Positions 33,522 to 41,202 of a stretch of 59,284 nucleotides of DNA are shown in pieces (the first letter of the stretch is position 1; the number at the start of each line of letters is the position of its first letter). The notes beneath the pieces are model-generated. The model was given only the letters and a program-made list of their open reading frames with translations, did not search any database and had not been told where the DNA came from. This DNA is from DASPKT01 sp035626475 (GTDB lineage: Bacteria; Pseudomonadota; Alphaproteobacteria; Azospirillales; Azospirillaceae). Made by a program: the position numbers and the translations under genes. Location: positions 1 through 59,284 of the forward strand of contig DASPNP010000013.1 in NCBI GenBank assembly GCA_035626475.1. The letters run 5' to 3'.

Positions 33522-34463
33522 ATGCGGATCGGGATCGTGGGATGCGGGGCGGTGGGCAGCACGGCCGCCTACGCCATGGTGATGCGGGGCGTCGGCTCCG
33601 AGCTGGTGCTGGTCGACCACAAGCCGGAGCTGGCGGAGGCGCAGGCGCGCGACATATTGCACGCCACCCCCTTCGCCCATCCGGCGCAGGTGCGGGCCGG
33701 GACCTATGCCGATCTGGCCGGGGCCGGCATCGTCGTGCTGGCTGCCGGCGTGCCGCAGAAGCCGGGCGAGAGCCGGCTGGACCTGCTGGCCCGCAACGCC
33801 GCCGTCTTCGGCGACATCATCCCGCAGGTCCTGGCCGCAGCACCCGATTCCATCCTGCTGGTGGCGAGCAACCCGGTCGACGTCATGACCCAGATCGCCA
33901 CCGCCATCGCCGCCAAGTCCGGCGTGCCGGCCCACAGCGTCATCGGCTCCGGCACCATCCTGGACACCGCCCGCTTCCGCGCCCTGCTGGCCCAGCATCT
34001 CGGCGTCAGCCCCAAGTCGGTCCACGCCCATGTGCTGGGCGAGCATGGCGACTCGGAGGTGCTGCACTGGTCGGCGGCGGTGGCCGGCGGGCTGCCCGTG
34101 GAGGACGCCGCGCGCCAGCTGGGCCGACCGCTGGACGGGGCGGCGCGGACGCGCATCGACGGCGAGGTGCGCCACGCGGCGGCCGCCATCATCCGCGGCA
34201 AGGGCGCCACCTGGTTCGGCATCGGCGGGGGGCTGGCGCGGCTGGCGCAGATGATCCAGGACGACGAGCGGGCGCTCGCCACCTGCTCCATCGTCACCGA
34301 CAATGTCGAGGGCGTCGGCCCGGTGGCGCTGTCCCTGCCCCGGCTGATCGGCGCCGGCGGCGTCCTGGAGACGCTGGCCCCCGTGCTGGACGGCGACGAG
34401 CGCGCGGCCCTGAAGCGCAGCGCGGAAATCCTCAGGACGGCGTTCGAGGGGGTGCGGATGTGA
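33522..34463 (+). CDS. ldh: L-lactate dehydrogenase (NAD-dependent)
   Basis: 313 residues from ATG 33522 (cggggagcgggcg before it). Rossmann start RIGIVGCGAVGSTAAYAMV. The specificity loop VPQKPGESRLDLL has Gln79 where malate dehydrogenases have Arg, pointing to lactate/pyruvate. ASNPVDVMT, GSGTILDTARFR and the catalytic His in LGEHGDSE complete the site. Cytosolic NADH-linked pyruvate reduction. It diverges from the copper genes and converges with the Crp/Fnr regulator, which could respond to oxygen, a plausible but unproved link. Confidence 0.92.
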   Translation: MRIGIVGCGAVGSTAAYAMVMRGVGSELVLVDHKPELAEAQARDILHATPFAHPAQVRAGTYADLAGAGIVVLAAGVPQKPGESRLDLLARNAAVFGDIIPQVLAAAPDSILLVASNPVDVMTQIATAIAAKSGVPAHSVIGSGTILDTARFRALLAQHLGVSPKSVHAHVLGEHGDSEVLHWSAAVAGGLPVEDAARQLGRPLDGAARTRIDGEVRHAAAAIIRGKGATWFGIGGGLARLAQMIQDDERALATCSIVTDNVEGVGPVALSLPRLIGAGGVLETLAPVLDGDERAALKRSAEILRTAFEGVRM

Positions 34464-34488
34464 GAGGACGGGTCGACGCCGCCCCGGC

Positions 34489-35205
34489 TCAGGCCGGGCC
34501 CGCCAGCTCCTCATCCGCCCGGCGGATGACGGCGTAGCAGTCGCACGAGGCCGCCTCCAGCCGGCCGCGGTCGAGCACGGTGACGGAGCCCCGGCTGTGG
34601 GCGATGGCGCCCGCCCTTTCCAGCGCGCCGACGGCGAGCGTCACGCCGGAGCGGCGCACCCCCAGCATCAGGGCCATGAACTCGTGGGTCACGGGCATCT
34701 GGTCGCTGCGCACCCGGTCATGCATCATCAGCAGCCAGCGGGCCAGCCTTTCGCCCAGCCCGTGCCGGGCGTTGCAGGCGGCGACCTGGGACATCTGCGT
34801 GTTCATCGACAGCACGAAGCGCAGGAGGACGGCGACCAGGGCACCGCCGCGGGCCATCTCCGCGCGCATCGCGTCGGCGGTCAGGCGCAGGGCGTGGCCC
34901 TGCCCCTGCACCACGGCCTCGGTGGTGCTGGTCCGGCCGCCCAGCGCCACGGCGTATCCCACCAGGCCGGTACGGTCGATGAGGCCGACCTCGACCTCCT
35001 GGCCATCCTCCAGCTGGGCGATCTGGGAGACGACGCCCTCCTGCACGAAATAGACGTGGGTGATCGGCTCGCCCGCCTCGTGCAGGAGCATGCGGAGGGG
35101 CAGGTCGACCGCCACCAGGCGAGGCAGCAGCGCCTCGAGGTCCTCGGGCGGCAGCGACCGCAGCAAACGGTTTTCGGGCAGGCGGATGCCTTCGAGCAGG
35201 GCCAC
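34489..35205 (-). CDS. Crp/Fnr-family transcriptional regulator
   Basis: 238 residues from GTG 35205 (attgggagg upstream). An N-terminal cyclic-nucleotide-like beta roll (LLHEAGEPITHVYFVQEGVVSQIAQLEDGQEVEVGLIDRTGLVG) is joined by a long helix (FVLSMNTQMSQVAACNARHGLGERLARWLLMMHDR) to the winged helix with recognition segment MALMLGVRRSGVTLAVGALERAG. The Fnr cysteine cluster is absent and so is the CRP cAMP Arg-Ser pair. The ligand is therefore unknown. Many such proteins in this group respond to stress. Confidence 0.88.
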   Translation of the reverse strand: MALLEGIRLPENRLLRSLPPEDLEALLPRLVAVDLPLRMLLHEAGEPITHVYFVQEGVVSQIAQLEDGQEVEVGLIDRTGLVGYAVALGGRTSTTEAVVQGQGHALRLTADAMRAEMARGGALVAVLLRFVLSMNTQMSQVAACNARHGLGERLARWLLMMHDRVRSDQMPVTHEFMALMLGVRRSGVTLAVGALERAGAIAHSRGSVTVLDRGRLEAASCDCYAVIRRADEELAGPA

Positions 35206-35467
35206 GGACGGCCTCCCAATACCAATAGGGCGGGAGCGCGCGTCTCTCAGTCGCCTTCTGCCGGGAATCCCTTGAAGGCAATCTATAACTGATACACCTA
35301 AAGGCCGTGGATAGCAAGAAAAAGACGATGCTACAGAAATAAATGAAGCAACAATCCGGCACACCCCAGGAGAACTTAGTGGCGACTTATTGTACGATAT
35401 CGAACGGAAGCGGCGGAAATTCTTCGGTGTCAGGTGCCGCAGGCGCGGAATTGCTTCGGCCGGCGAA

Positions 35468-35496
35468 GGAGGCGCCCGGACCGGCCGGGCGCCTCC
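35468..35496 (-). terminator. Stem-loop at the 3' end of phoH
   Basis: Perfect 12-bp stem GGAGGCGCCCGG / CCGGGCGCCTCC with an ACCGG loop and no strong T tract. Just beside it a 13-base segment (ctcgctcatgggc) is repeated in tandem at 35498-35523. Confidence 0.5.
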
Positions 35497-35535
35497 CCTC
35501 GCTCATGGGCCCTCGCTCATGGGCCGTCCCTCAGA

Positions 35536-36297
35536 TCACAGCACCGTCAGCATGCTGGCGACCAGCGGATGGCGGACGATGTCCTTCTCGTTCAGGCGGA
35601 CCACGGCGATGCCGTCGACCGCCTCGAGACGGTTGGCGATGTCGGCGAGGCCGGACAGACCGTTCAGCAGGTCGGACTGGTCGGGGTCGCCGGTCAGCAC
35701 CATGGTCGAGTGCCAGCCCAGGCGGGTCAGCAGCATCTTGATCTGGCCGTAGGTGCAGTTCTGCGCCTCGTCGATCACCACGAAGGCGTTGTTCAGCGTG
35801 CGGCCGCGCATGAAGCCCACCGGCGCGATCTCGATCGTGCCGTCGGTCATCATGGTGCGCAGGCGCTTGCCGCCCATGCGGTCGTTCAGCGCGTCGTAGA
35901 GCGGGCGCAGGAAGGGGGCCATCTTCTCCCCCATGTCGCCTGGCAGGAAGCCGATGCTCTCGCCCGCCTCGATCGCCGGGCGCGACAGGATGATGCGGTC
36001 GACCCGGCCGGCTTCCAGCGCCTCCACGGCCTTGGAGATGGCGAGGTAGGTCTTGCCCGTGCCCGCCGGCCCCAGGGCCAGCGTCAGGTTGTGCGAGTCG
36101 ATGGCCTCCATGAGCTGCTTCTGGTTGGCGCTCTGCGGCTTGACCTTGCGGATGTAGCTCTGGTCGCGCCGCTCCTCCTGCAGCGGGTCCCAGCCGCCGT
36201 CGCCGCCCGAGGGCATGCCGGCCCCGGGGAACAGGGGGCGGACCTTCGAGTCGGCATGGGCGTGGGTCGCGGGCGCTTTAGCCTGGCGCTTGGCCAT
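35536..36297 (-). CDS. phoH: PhoH-family ATPase
   Basis: 253 residues from ATG 36297 (gaggagaag upstream). Walker A GPAGTGKT at 76-83, SRPAIEAGESIGFLPGD, DGTIEIAPVGFMRGRTLNNAFVVIDEAQN (Walker B at ~173-178) and LTGDPDQSDL. This is the P-loop core of the PhoH family without the KH or PIN domains of longer members. Predicted RNA-linked ATPase, often under phosphate-starvation or stress control. The leader carries a terminator-like hairpin, so expression may be attenuated. Confidence 0.93.
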   Translation of the reverse strand: MAKRQAKAPATHAHADSKVRPLFPGAGMPSGGDGGWDPLQEERRDQSYIRKVKPQSANQKQLMEAIDSHNLTLALGPAGTGKTYLAISKAVEALEAGRVDRIILSRPAIEAGESIGFLPGDMGEKMAPFLRPLYDALNDRMGGKRLRTMMTDGTIEIAPVGFMRGRTLNNAFVVIDEAQNCTYGQIKMLLTRLGWHSTMVLTGDPDQSDLLNGLSGLADIANRLEAVDGIAVVRLNEKDIVRHPLVASMLTVL

Positions 36298-36656
36298 CGT
36301 CTTCTCCTCACCAAGGTTGGAGAGATCCGGACACGAAAAAGCCGCACCCTCGGGAGAGGCGTGCGGCTCAGCGATGTCACTGTCGTGCCGGGAGGTTCTG
36401 GCGATATGGCCTCCGCCGCCGGGGGCGGAGGAGGGTGCGGGGTGCTGGGTCGGCCGATGGGGCAATACCCGTGTCCGTCGCTAGAGGGAACCACGTCGCC
36501 AAACTACAACGGGAACACCCCTCTGTCAGCATTGGTTGCGGCTTTCACAAAAGAATCATACCAGATGTTGCGCCTAAGACTCATGGAGGGGTCGCTCGTT
36601 CCATCGGCGCGGGAGAGGCGTTACCCTCGGCGCAACCGCCTAGCCGGAGAGCCCAG
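36298..36656. other. Divergent promoter region of phoH and the SHOCT gene
   Basis: 359 bases. Holds the hairpin at 36335-36368 facing phoH and AT-richer sequence at 36490-36600, where the two divergent promoters should lie. I see no small frame with its own stop that could be a leader peptide. Confidence 0.45.
36335..36368 (-). terminator. Terminator/attenuator hairpin in the phoH leader
   Basis: On the minus strand AGCCGCAC-(G)CCTC-TCCC-GAGG-GTGCGGCT is followed by TTTTCGTG. It lies only ~38 bases before the phoH ATG, with no other gene ending there. Confidence 0.65.
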
Positions 36657-36878
36657 ATGACCCGTCGTCTCACCTCCTTTCAGCAGGGCCGTCCCGTGGT
36701 CGGCACCCGCCCCGCCGCCGCCGGCGCCAGCGCCGACGCCGAGAGCGGCACCGAGGGACTGGGCGCATCCGACGACCGGTCCCGCTCGCTCTATGCGCTG
36801 AAGGTCATGTTCGAGCGCGGCCTGATCCCGCGCGAGGAGTACGAGAAGCGCCGGGCGGTGCTGGAGTCGGGCGAGTAG
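36657..36878 (+). CDS. Small SHOCT-domain protein
   Basis: 73 residues from ATG 36657 (gccggaga upstream). A disordered Arg/Ala/Gly-rich N-terminus is followed by a C-terminal SHOCT motif: SLYALKVMFERGLIPREEYEKRRAVLESGE. The motif is a short oligomerisation hairpin with the typical L..L...G.I...E(Y/F)...K..LL pattern. The role is unknown; such proteins are often linked to envelope stress. Monocistronic, followed by REP3 copies. Confidence 0.78.
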   Translation: MTRRLTSFQQGRPVVGTRPAAAGASADAESGTEGLGASDDRSRSLYALKVMFERGLIPREEYEKRRAVLESGE

Positions 36879-36909
36879 GGAGTGCGTGCTGGCGGGCAGC
36901 GTTGCCGCT

Positions 36910-36960
36910 GTGCGTCCTTCGACAAGCTCAGGATGAGGAGGTTGGGTGCTGCTCCCGGCG
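36910..36960. repeat. REP3 half copy
   Basis: Left arm only: gtgcgtccttcgacaagctc followed by aggatgagg and gctgctcccggc. The right arm is absent; a full copy follows 18 bases later. Confidence 0.75.
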
Positions 36961-36978
36961 ATGGGCAGCGTTGAGGTT

Positions 36979-37100
36979 GTGCGTCCTTCGACAGGCTCAG
37001 GATGAGGGGGATTTAGCTGCTCCCGGCGAGCTTCCACGGGCTGGAACCAGCAGTGCCTGGCATCCCCCGCTCCTCATCCTGAGCCTGTCGAAGGACGCAC
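36979..37100. repeat. Palindromic repeat REP3, copy b
   Basis: Arms gtgcgtccttcgacaggctc and gagcctgtcgaaggacgcac are perfect inverses. The centre contains tagctgctcccggcgagc as in copy a. Confidence 0.85.
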
Positions 37101-37452
37101 CACGCCCCAGCCTCCACGGTCCAGGGCGCTCCAGGCCCATGACAAGTGTGGGCCGACAGGCGGCCGCTCGGAGCGCGCCGGACACCCCCTTCCCCATCGC
37201 CGCCCCGCGTCCGTCTCCCGCCGGTCACAACCGACCCGCCGGCCCGGCCGGAAGGGGCCGCCAGGGGACCACAAAGGGACGGAAAGGGCTCGGCGCCTAT
37301 TCCTTGGGAATGCCCCTAACCCAATAAATATTGTGTCCCCTACCGCTTTCGGCGCAAAATGTTGCCCAGCGGCCTTGACGGGCCGCCGGTTCTGGGTTTG
37401 ATACGCGCGGACCGCCACCCGACGATTCGGGCGCGACGCGGTCGCTATCTGA

Positions 37453-38238
37453 ATGTCGGGGTCCACCGTGAAGAGCAGCAGCCAGATGGCCTACCGGAAC
37501 GAGCCGTTCCAGCTCCGGGGCAGCAGCTTCACCATGATGGTGCTGAAGGTCACGGACCCGAACGACCCGACCTTCTTCGACGCGCTGCAGGGCAAGGTCG
37601 CCCAGGCGCCGAACTTCTTCCGTAACGCCCCCGTCGTGCTGGACCTGGACGATCTGCCGCCGGGCTCGGCCTTCGACTTCCGCGCCTTCGCCGAGCTGCT
37701 GGCCCGAGTCGGGCTGGTGCTGGTGGGGCTGCAGGGCGGCACGCGCGAGCTGCAGGATGGGGTGCTGGCCGCCGGCTACGCCGTGGTGCCGCCGGCCCGC
37801 GCCGCCAAGCCCGAGGCGCCGCGCGTGGTGGAGGCCGCCCCCTCGTCCCACGCCGCGCCGGTGGCCGCCGAGGCCGCCGCGCCCGAACTGCCCTACCAGA
37901 AATCCACCATGATCGTGGCCGAGACCATCCGGTCGGGCCGCCAGATCTACGCCCAGGGCGGCGATCTGGTGGTGATCGGGTCGGTGTCGCCGGGGGCCGA
38001 GCTGCTGGCCGACGGCAGCATTCATGTCTATGGCGCGCTGCGCGGCCGGGCCCTGGCGGGCATCGCCGGCGACCGCGGCGCCCGCATCTTCTGCCAGAGC
38101 CTGGAGGCCGAGATGGTCTCGATCGCTGGGCTCTACCGGGTCAGCGAGGATCTGGACAAGGCCGTGCTGCGCAAGCAGACGCAGGTCTATCTCGACGCCG
38201 CCACCGGCTACCTGCACATCGACCCGGTCGCCGGCTGA
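37453..38238 (+). CDS. minC: Septum site-determining protein MinC
   Basis: 261 residues (ATG 37453; ATG 37486 also possible). The N-terminal FtsZ-inhibiting domain includes FQLRGSSFTMMVLKV and NAPVVLDLDDLP. A Pro/Ala/Glu linker follows, then the C-terminal beta-helix: VAETIRSGRQIYAQGGDLVVIGSVSPGAELLADGSIHVYGALRGRALAGIAGD. This binds MinD and ends with the conserved YLDAATGYLHI-type strand. Blocks Z-ring assembly near the poles. First gene of minC-minD-minE. Confidence 0.95.
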   Translation: MSGSTVKSSSQMAYRNEPFQLRGSSFTMMVLKVTDPNDPTFFDALQGKVAQAPNFFRNAPVVLDLDDLPPGSAFDFRAFAELLARVGLVLVGLQGGTRELQDGVLAAGYAVVPPARAAKPEAPRVVEAAPSSHAAPVAAEAAAPELPYQKSTMIVAETIRSGRQIYAQGGDLVVIGSVSPGAELLADGSIHVYGALRGRALAGIAGDRGARIFCQSLEAEMVSIAGLYRVSEDLDKAVLRKQTQVYLDAATGYLHIDPVAG

Positions 38239-38311
38239 GCCGGCAGGGCATCGATGGATTTCACCTGGGACGGCGCATCGGCGGCGGCCCGCAGTACGAA
38301 GGAGACGCTAC

Positions 38312-39127
38312 TTGGCCAAGATCATCGTCATGACATCGGGCAAGGGCGGCGTGGGCAAGACGACCTCCAGCGCCGCCTTCGGCACGGGCCTCGCGCTTCG
38401 GGGCTTCAAGACCTGCATCATCGACTTCGACGTGGGCCTGCGGAACCTCGACCTCATCATGGGGTGCGAGCGGCGGGTCGTGTTCGACTTCATCAACGTC
38501 ATCAACGGCGAGGCGCGCCTCAGCCAGGCGCTGATCAAGGACAAGCGGGTCGAGAACCTGTTCATCCTGCCGACCAGCCAGACCCGCGACAAGGACGCGC
38601 TGACCACCGAAGGCGTCGAGAAGATCCTGGACGAACTCAAGAAGGAGTTCGACTACATCATCTGCGACAGCCCGGCCGGCATCGAGCGCGGCGCCCTGAT
38701 GGCGCTGTACTTCGCCGACCACGCCATCATCGTGACCAACCCCGAGGTCTCCTCGGTGCGCGACAGCGACCGCATCCTGGGCGTGCTGCAGGCCAAGTCG
38801 CGCCGCGCCGAGCAGGGGCTGGAGCCGGTCAGCCAGCATCTGCTGCTGACCCGCTACGACCCGGAGCGCGTCGAGCGCGGCGAGATGCTGAAGGTCGACG
38901 ACGTGCTGGAGATCCTGGCCATCCCGCTGCTGGGCGTGGTGCCGGAGAGCCCGGCCGTGCTGAAGGCCAGCAATGTCGGCATGCCCGTGACGCTGGACGA
39001 CAAGTCCAACGCCGGCCAGGCCTACCAGGACGCGGTCGCCCGCTTCCTCGGCGAGAAGGTCGAGCACCGCTTCATGAGCGCGCCGAAGAAGGGCCTGTTC
39101 GACCGCCTGCTGCGGAGGACGGCATGA
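38312..39127 (+). CDS. minD: Septum site-determining ATPase MinD
   Basis: 271 residues from TTG 38312, set by gaaggagacgc eight bases upstream and by the family start AKIIVMTSGKGGVGKTT. The deviant Walker A KGGVGKTT is at 11-18, followed by the switch DFDVGLRNLDLIMG and CDSPAGIERGA. The C-terminal amphipathic membrane-targeting helix reads KKGLFDRLLRR. An ATP-dependent membrane dimer that recruits MinC and is released by MinE. There is a ~70-base gap from minC and a 4-base ATGA overlap with minE. Confidence 0.96.
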   Translation: MAKIIVMTSGKGGVGKTTSSAAFGTGLALRGFKTCIIDFDVGLRNLDLIMGCERRVVFDFINVINGEARLSQALIKDKRVENLFILPTSQTRDKDALTTEGVEKILDELKKEFDYIICDSPAGIERGALMALYFADHAIIVTNPEVSSVRDSDRILGVLQAKSRRAEQGLEPVSQHLLLTRYDPERVERGEMLKVDDVLEILAIPLLGVVPESPAVLKASNVGMPVTLDDKSNAGQAYQDAVARFLGEKVEHRFMSAPKKGLFDRLLRRTA

Positions 39128-39417
39128 GCATCTTCGACTTCTTCCGCTCGACCAAGCCGACGGTCGCCAACCAGGCCAAGGAGCGGCTGCAGATCGTGCT
39201 GGCGCACGAGCGGGCCGACCGCAACAGCCCCGACTTCCTGCCGCAGCTGCAGAAGGAGCTGCTGGCGGTGATCAAGAAGTATGTCAGCATCGACGAGGAC
39301 AAGGTGGCGGTGAAGCTGGACCGCGCCTCGGGCTGCTCCATGCTCGAGGTCAATGTCGAGCTCCCCGCCCCCGCCAAGGGCGCCCCGCGCGGGCAGGCCG
39401 CCGCCGCGGCCAACTGA
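39124..39417 (+). CDS. minE: Cell division topological specificity factor MinE
   Basis: 97 residues. The N-terminal membrane-targeting and MinD-contact region is MSIFDFFRS...ANQAKERLQIVLAHERADRN, and the dimerisation domain contains LQKELLAVIKKYVSIDEDKVAVKLDR. The Ala/Pro-rich end extends slightly beyond the usual ~88 residues. Stimulates MinD ATPase and drives pole-to-pole oscillation. The start overlaps the minD stop and a terminator follows. Confidence 0.96.
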   Translation: MSIFDFFRSTKPTVANQAKERLQIVLAHERADRNSPDFLPQLQKELLAVIKKYVSIDEDKVAVKLDRASGCSMLEVNVELPAPAKGAPRGQAAAAAN

Positions 39418-39441
39418 GCCGGGCGCAGGAGCGAGTGACGA

Positions 39442-39473
39442 AAGGCCGTCCGGGGCGACCCGGGCGGCCTTTT
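39442..39473 (+). terminator. Terminator of minCDE
   Basis: The stem AAGGCCGTCCGGG / CCCGGGCGGCCTT (one T-G pair) with a GCGA loop is followed by TTTTCG. Confidence 0.88.
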
Positions 39474-39508
39474 CGCATTGGGGTGCCGGGAAAGTGGGGG
39501 GTTTCTTT

Positions 39509-39704
39509 CATCCTTCTCCCCTTGCGGGAGAAGGATGGGGCCCCAAGCCTGCTTGGGGAGGATGAGGGGTGACCGGGCGCAGCCCGGGCCTTCTCGACGT
39601 GGCAGCTTGATCCAGGCGTCGAGAACGTCGGGCTGCCGCCCGCCGCCCCCTCACCCTTCCCACGCTTCGCGTGGGCCCCTTCCCTCTCCCGCAAGGGGCG
39701 AGGG
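39509..39704. repeat. Dispersed repeat REP1, copy c (inverted)
   Basis: Reads as the reverse complement of copies a and b: catccttctcc-ccttgc-gggagaaggatg at its left end, ggggaggatgaggggtg, then ccctctcccgcaaggg at its right end. Its right end runs into the start of the toxin gene that follows, so that gene's 5' boundary is uncertain. Confidence 0.78.
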
Positions 39705-40795
39705 ATATTCCGCTGAGGCTGGCGGGGCTGCTGTACGCCTGGCCGGACGGCCGCACCCTCGTCGGCCTGCAGGCGGCGGACGGCAGCCGCTACCGGCTGC
39801 TGGAGCGCGACGGCGAGGCGCGTCCGTTCTTCGGCCCGGCGGCGGTGTACCGCCACACGATCAGGGCGGAGACGCTGGAGGATCGCCCGCCGGCGCTGCG
39901 CTTCTGCCTGGCGCACAAAACCTGGCCCGGCTGGGACGCGCAGTGGGAGGAACGCCACCGCACCGCGCTCGCCTGGATCGAGCGGGCGCTGCGCCACCTG
40001 GCCGCCCTGGACCATCAATGGACGGCGCGCGCCACGCCGGACGCGGCCTGGTCCTATGCCCTGACCCGCAACCCGCATCTGGTCGGCACGCTGCGCCTGG
40101 GCGAGGGCTACCCGGAGTTCGCCCCCGACCAGCCCCGCGACGGCCGCGGCCGCTGGACCGACAGCGGCGGGGGCGACGACAGCCCTGCGGCCGGCCCGAT
40201 GCGGACCGAGCGGCTGGGGCGGGAGGAGGTCAGCTATCTTGTCGATCCGGCGGATGCGCAGGCTGGAGCAATAGGCACGCCCAGTGCCAACCTTGTCCCT
40301 CCTATCGCTCCTCCGGGTGTCGATGTGGATCGCAACATCGAAATCGCTTTGGGTGTGTCTATGGTGCGGCGAGTGGCTGACTCGCTTAGTTCCCAAGAAA
40401 TAGGAGTCCTTAAACCCGGCATGGAGCTTCTGACAAACCCGCAGCAGATGTACCCATGGTTCTACTTCATGGTGAAACCCGGTGGCCCTTGGGATTATAA
40501 ACGGTATGATGCCGATCGTACGCGGTACGAGGATTTTGGAAATTTCAACTACGGGGCGACCGGAGCAGCGTTGGGCATTCCGCTTGATGTTCTCCTCAGG
40601 GCAGCAGGCCGAGCGCAAGACCACAGCAAGGGCGTACCTGCTGAATTCGGAAACAAAGTGCCCTTGGTCGATGCCCTGCTCGGTCGCGGCGGTGCCGCTC
40701 CGTACGGTGACGACCCCCGTGATCAAAAGCAGATCGTCGATGGCTTCAACTATGGTAACGAGTATCTGAAGAACAGGGCGGGACCTCGGCGATGA
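39671..40795 (+). CDS. Polymorphic toxin with GRWTD linker and toxin-44-like C-terminal domain
   Basis: 374 residues from GTG 39671. That start lies inside REP1, and an ATT at 39707 after aggggcgaggg is an alternative. Residues ~13-145 form a folded-looking carrier (LAGLLYAWPDGRTLVGLQA, ALRFCLAHKTWPGWDAQW, a long helix, TRNPHLVGTLRLG). The linker module EGYPEFAPDQPRDGRGRWTD is at 145-164 and an unstructured stretch runs to ~220. GC then drops and the toxin domain begins: WFYFMVKPGGPWDYKR, YEDFGNFNYGATGAALGI, LLRAAGRAQ, GDDPRDQKQI. From memory this matches bacterial toxin 44, a polymorphic toxin end. No signal peptide. Overlaps the immunity gene by four bases. Confidence 0.75.
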   Translation: MGPFPLPQGARDIPLRLAGLLYAWPDGRTLVGLQAADGSRYRLLERDGEARPFFGPAAVYRHTIRAETLEDRPPALRFCLAHKTWPGWDAQWEERHRTALAWIERALRHLAALDHQWTARATPDAAWSYALTRNPHLVGTLRLGEGYPEFAPDQPRDGRGRWTDSGGGDDSPAAGPMRTERLGREEVSYLVDPADAQAGAIGTPSANLVPPIAPPGVDVDRNIEIALGVSMVRRVADSLSSQEIGVLKPGMELLTNPQQMYPWFYFMVKPGGPWDYKRYDADRTRYEDFGNFNYGATGAALGIPLDVLLRAAGRAQDHSKGVPAEFGNKVPLVDALLGRGGAAPYGDDPRDQKQIVDGFNYGNEYLKNRAGPRR

Positions 40796-41196
40796 TCAGG
40801 TGGCTATCCAGCCCATTCAACCGGCTGATCCTGACCCTGGCGGTGGGCCTGATCGTCTTTCCTGTCCTGCTCTACTTGGTCTATCTGACGTTGCCGGGCT
40901 CGACCATCCTCATCCATGGGCAGTTCCCATCGCCAGACGGAACTTGGACGGCCACCGTGTCGGAGGTGGATGGTGGCGCGACCGTGTCGAGCAACACCAG
41001 CTTGCACCTTTCCGCCGCGGAGCATCCGGACGATCCGGAGCAGTCCGAACTCGTCCTGTGGCTGCGCGGGCGCCATGCCATCGGCGTCGAATGGCGGGAT
41101 GAGACGCGGCTGGTGGTCCGGCTGCCCAAGGGAGCCGATGCCGTCCACGAGGGCCAGCCAAGCAACGGCGTACAGGTCGAATTCGTGCGTGAATGA
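40792..41196 (+). CDS. Membrane-anchored putative immunity protein
   Basis: 134 residues, ATG overlapping the toxin stop (ATGA), a strong sign of co-translation. An N-terminal transmembrane helix (LILTLAVGLIVFPVLLYLVYLTL, ~12-34) is followed by a ~100-residue domain with FPSPDGTWTATVSEVDGG and LWLRGRHAIGVEWRDETRLVVRLP, which should face the periplasm. No family recognised. Position and size fit a cognate immunity protein. The envelope location implies the toxin acts at or crosses the periplasm. Ends seven bases from convergent panB. Confidence 0.6.
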   Translation: MIRWLSSPFNRLILTLAVGLIVFPVLLYLVYLTLPGSTILIHGQFPSPDGTWTATVSEVDGGATVSSNTSLHLSAAEHPDDPEQSELVLWLRGRHAIGVEWRDETRLVVRLPKGADAVHEGQPSNGVQVEFVRE

Positions 41197-41202
41197 GGCC
41201 GC

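Larger units (their letters stand above)
36879..37452. other. Intergenic region before minC with REP3 copies
   Basis: 574 bases. The first ~220 are occupied by REP3. The rest, 37101-37452, holds no gene I can support. AT-richer sequence at 37300-37350 and ttgacg at 37376 suggest the minCDE promoter lies between 37310 and 37420, but I could not fix the -10 box. Confidence 0.45.

Noticed and set aside
36910..37100. Repeated ~20-base arms that might suggest a CRISPR array
   Set aside because: Units are palindromic, unevenly spaced and dispersed over the window, with no regular spacers or cas genes.
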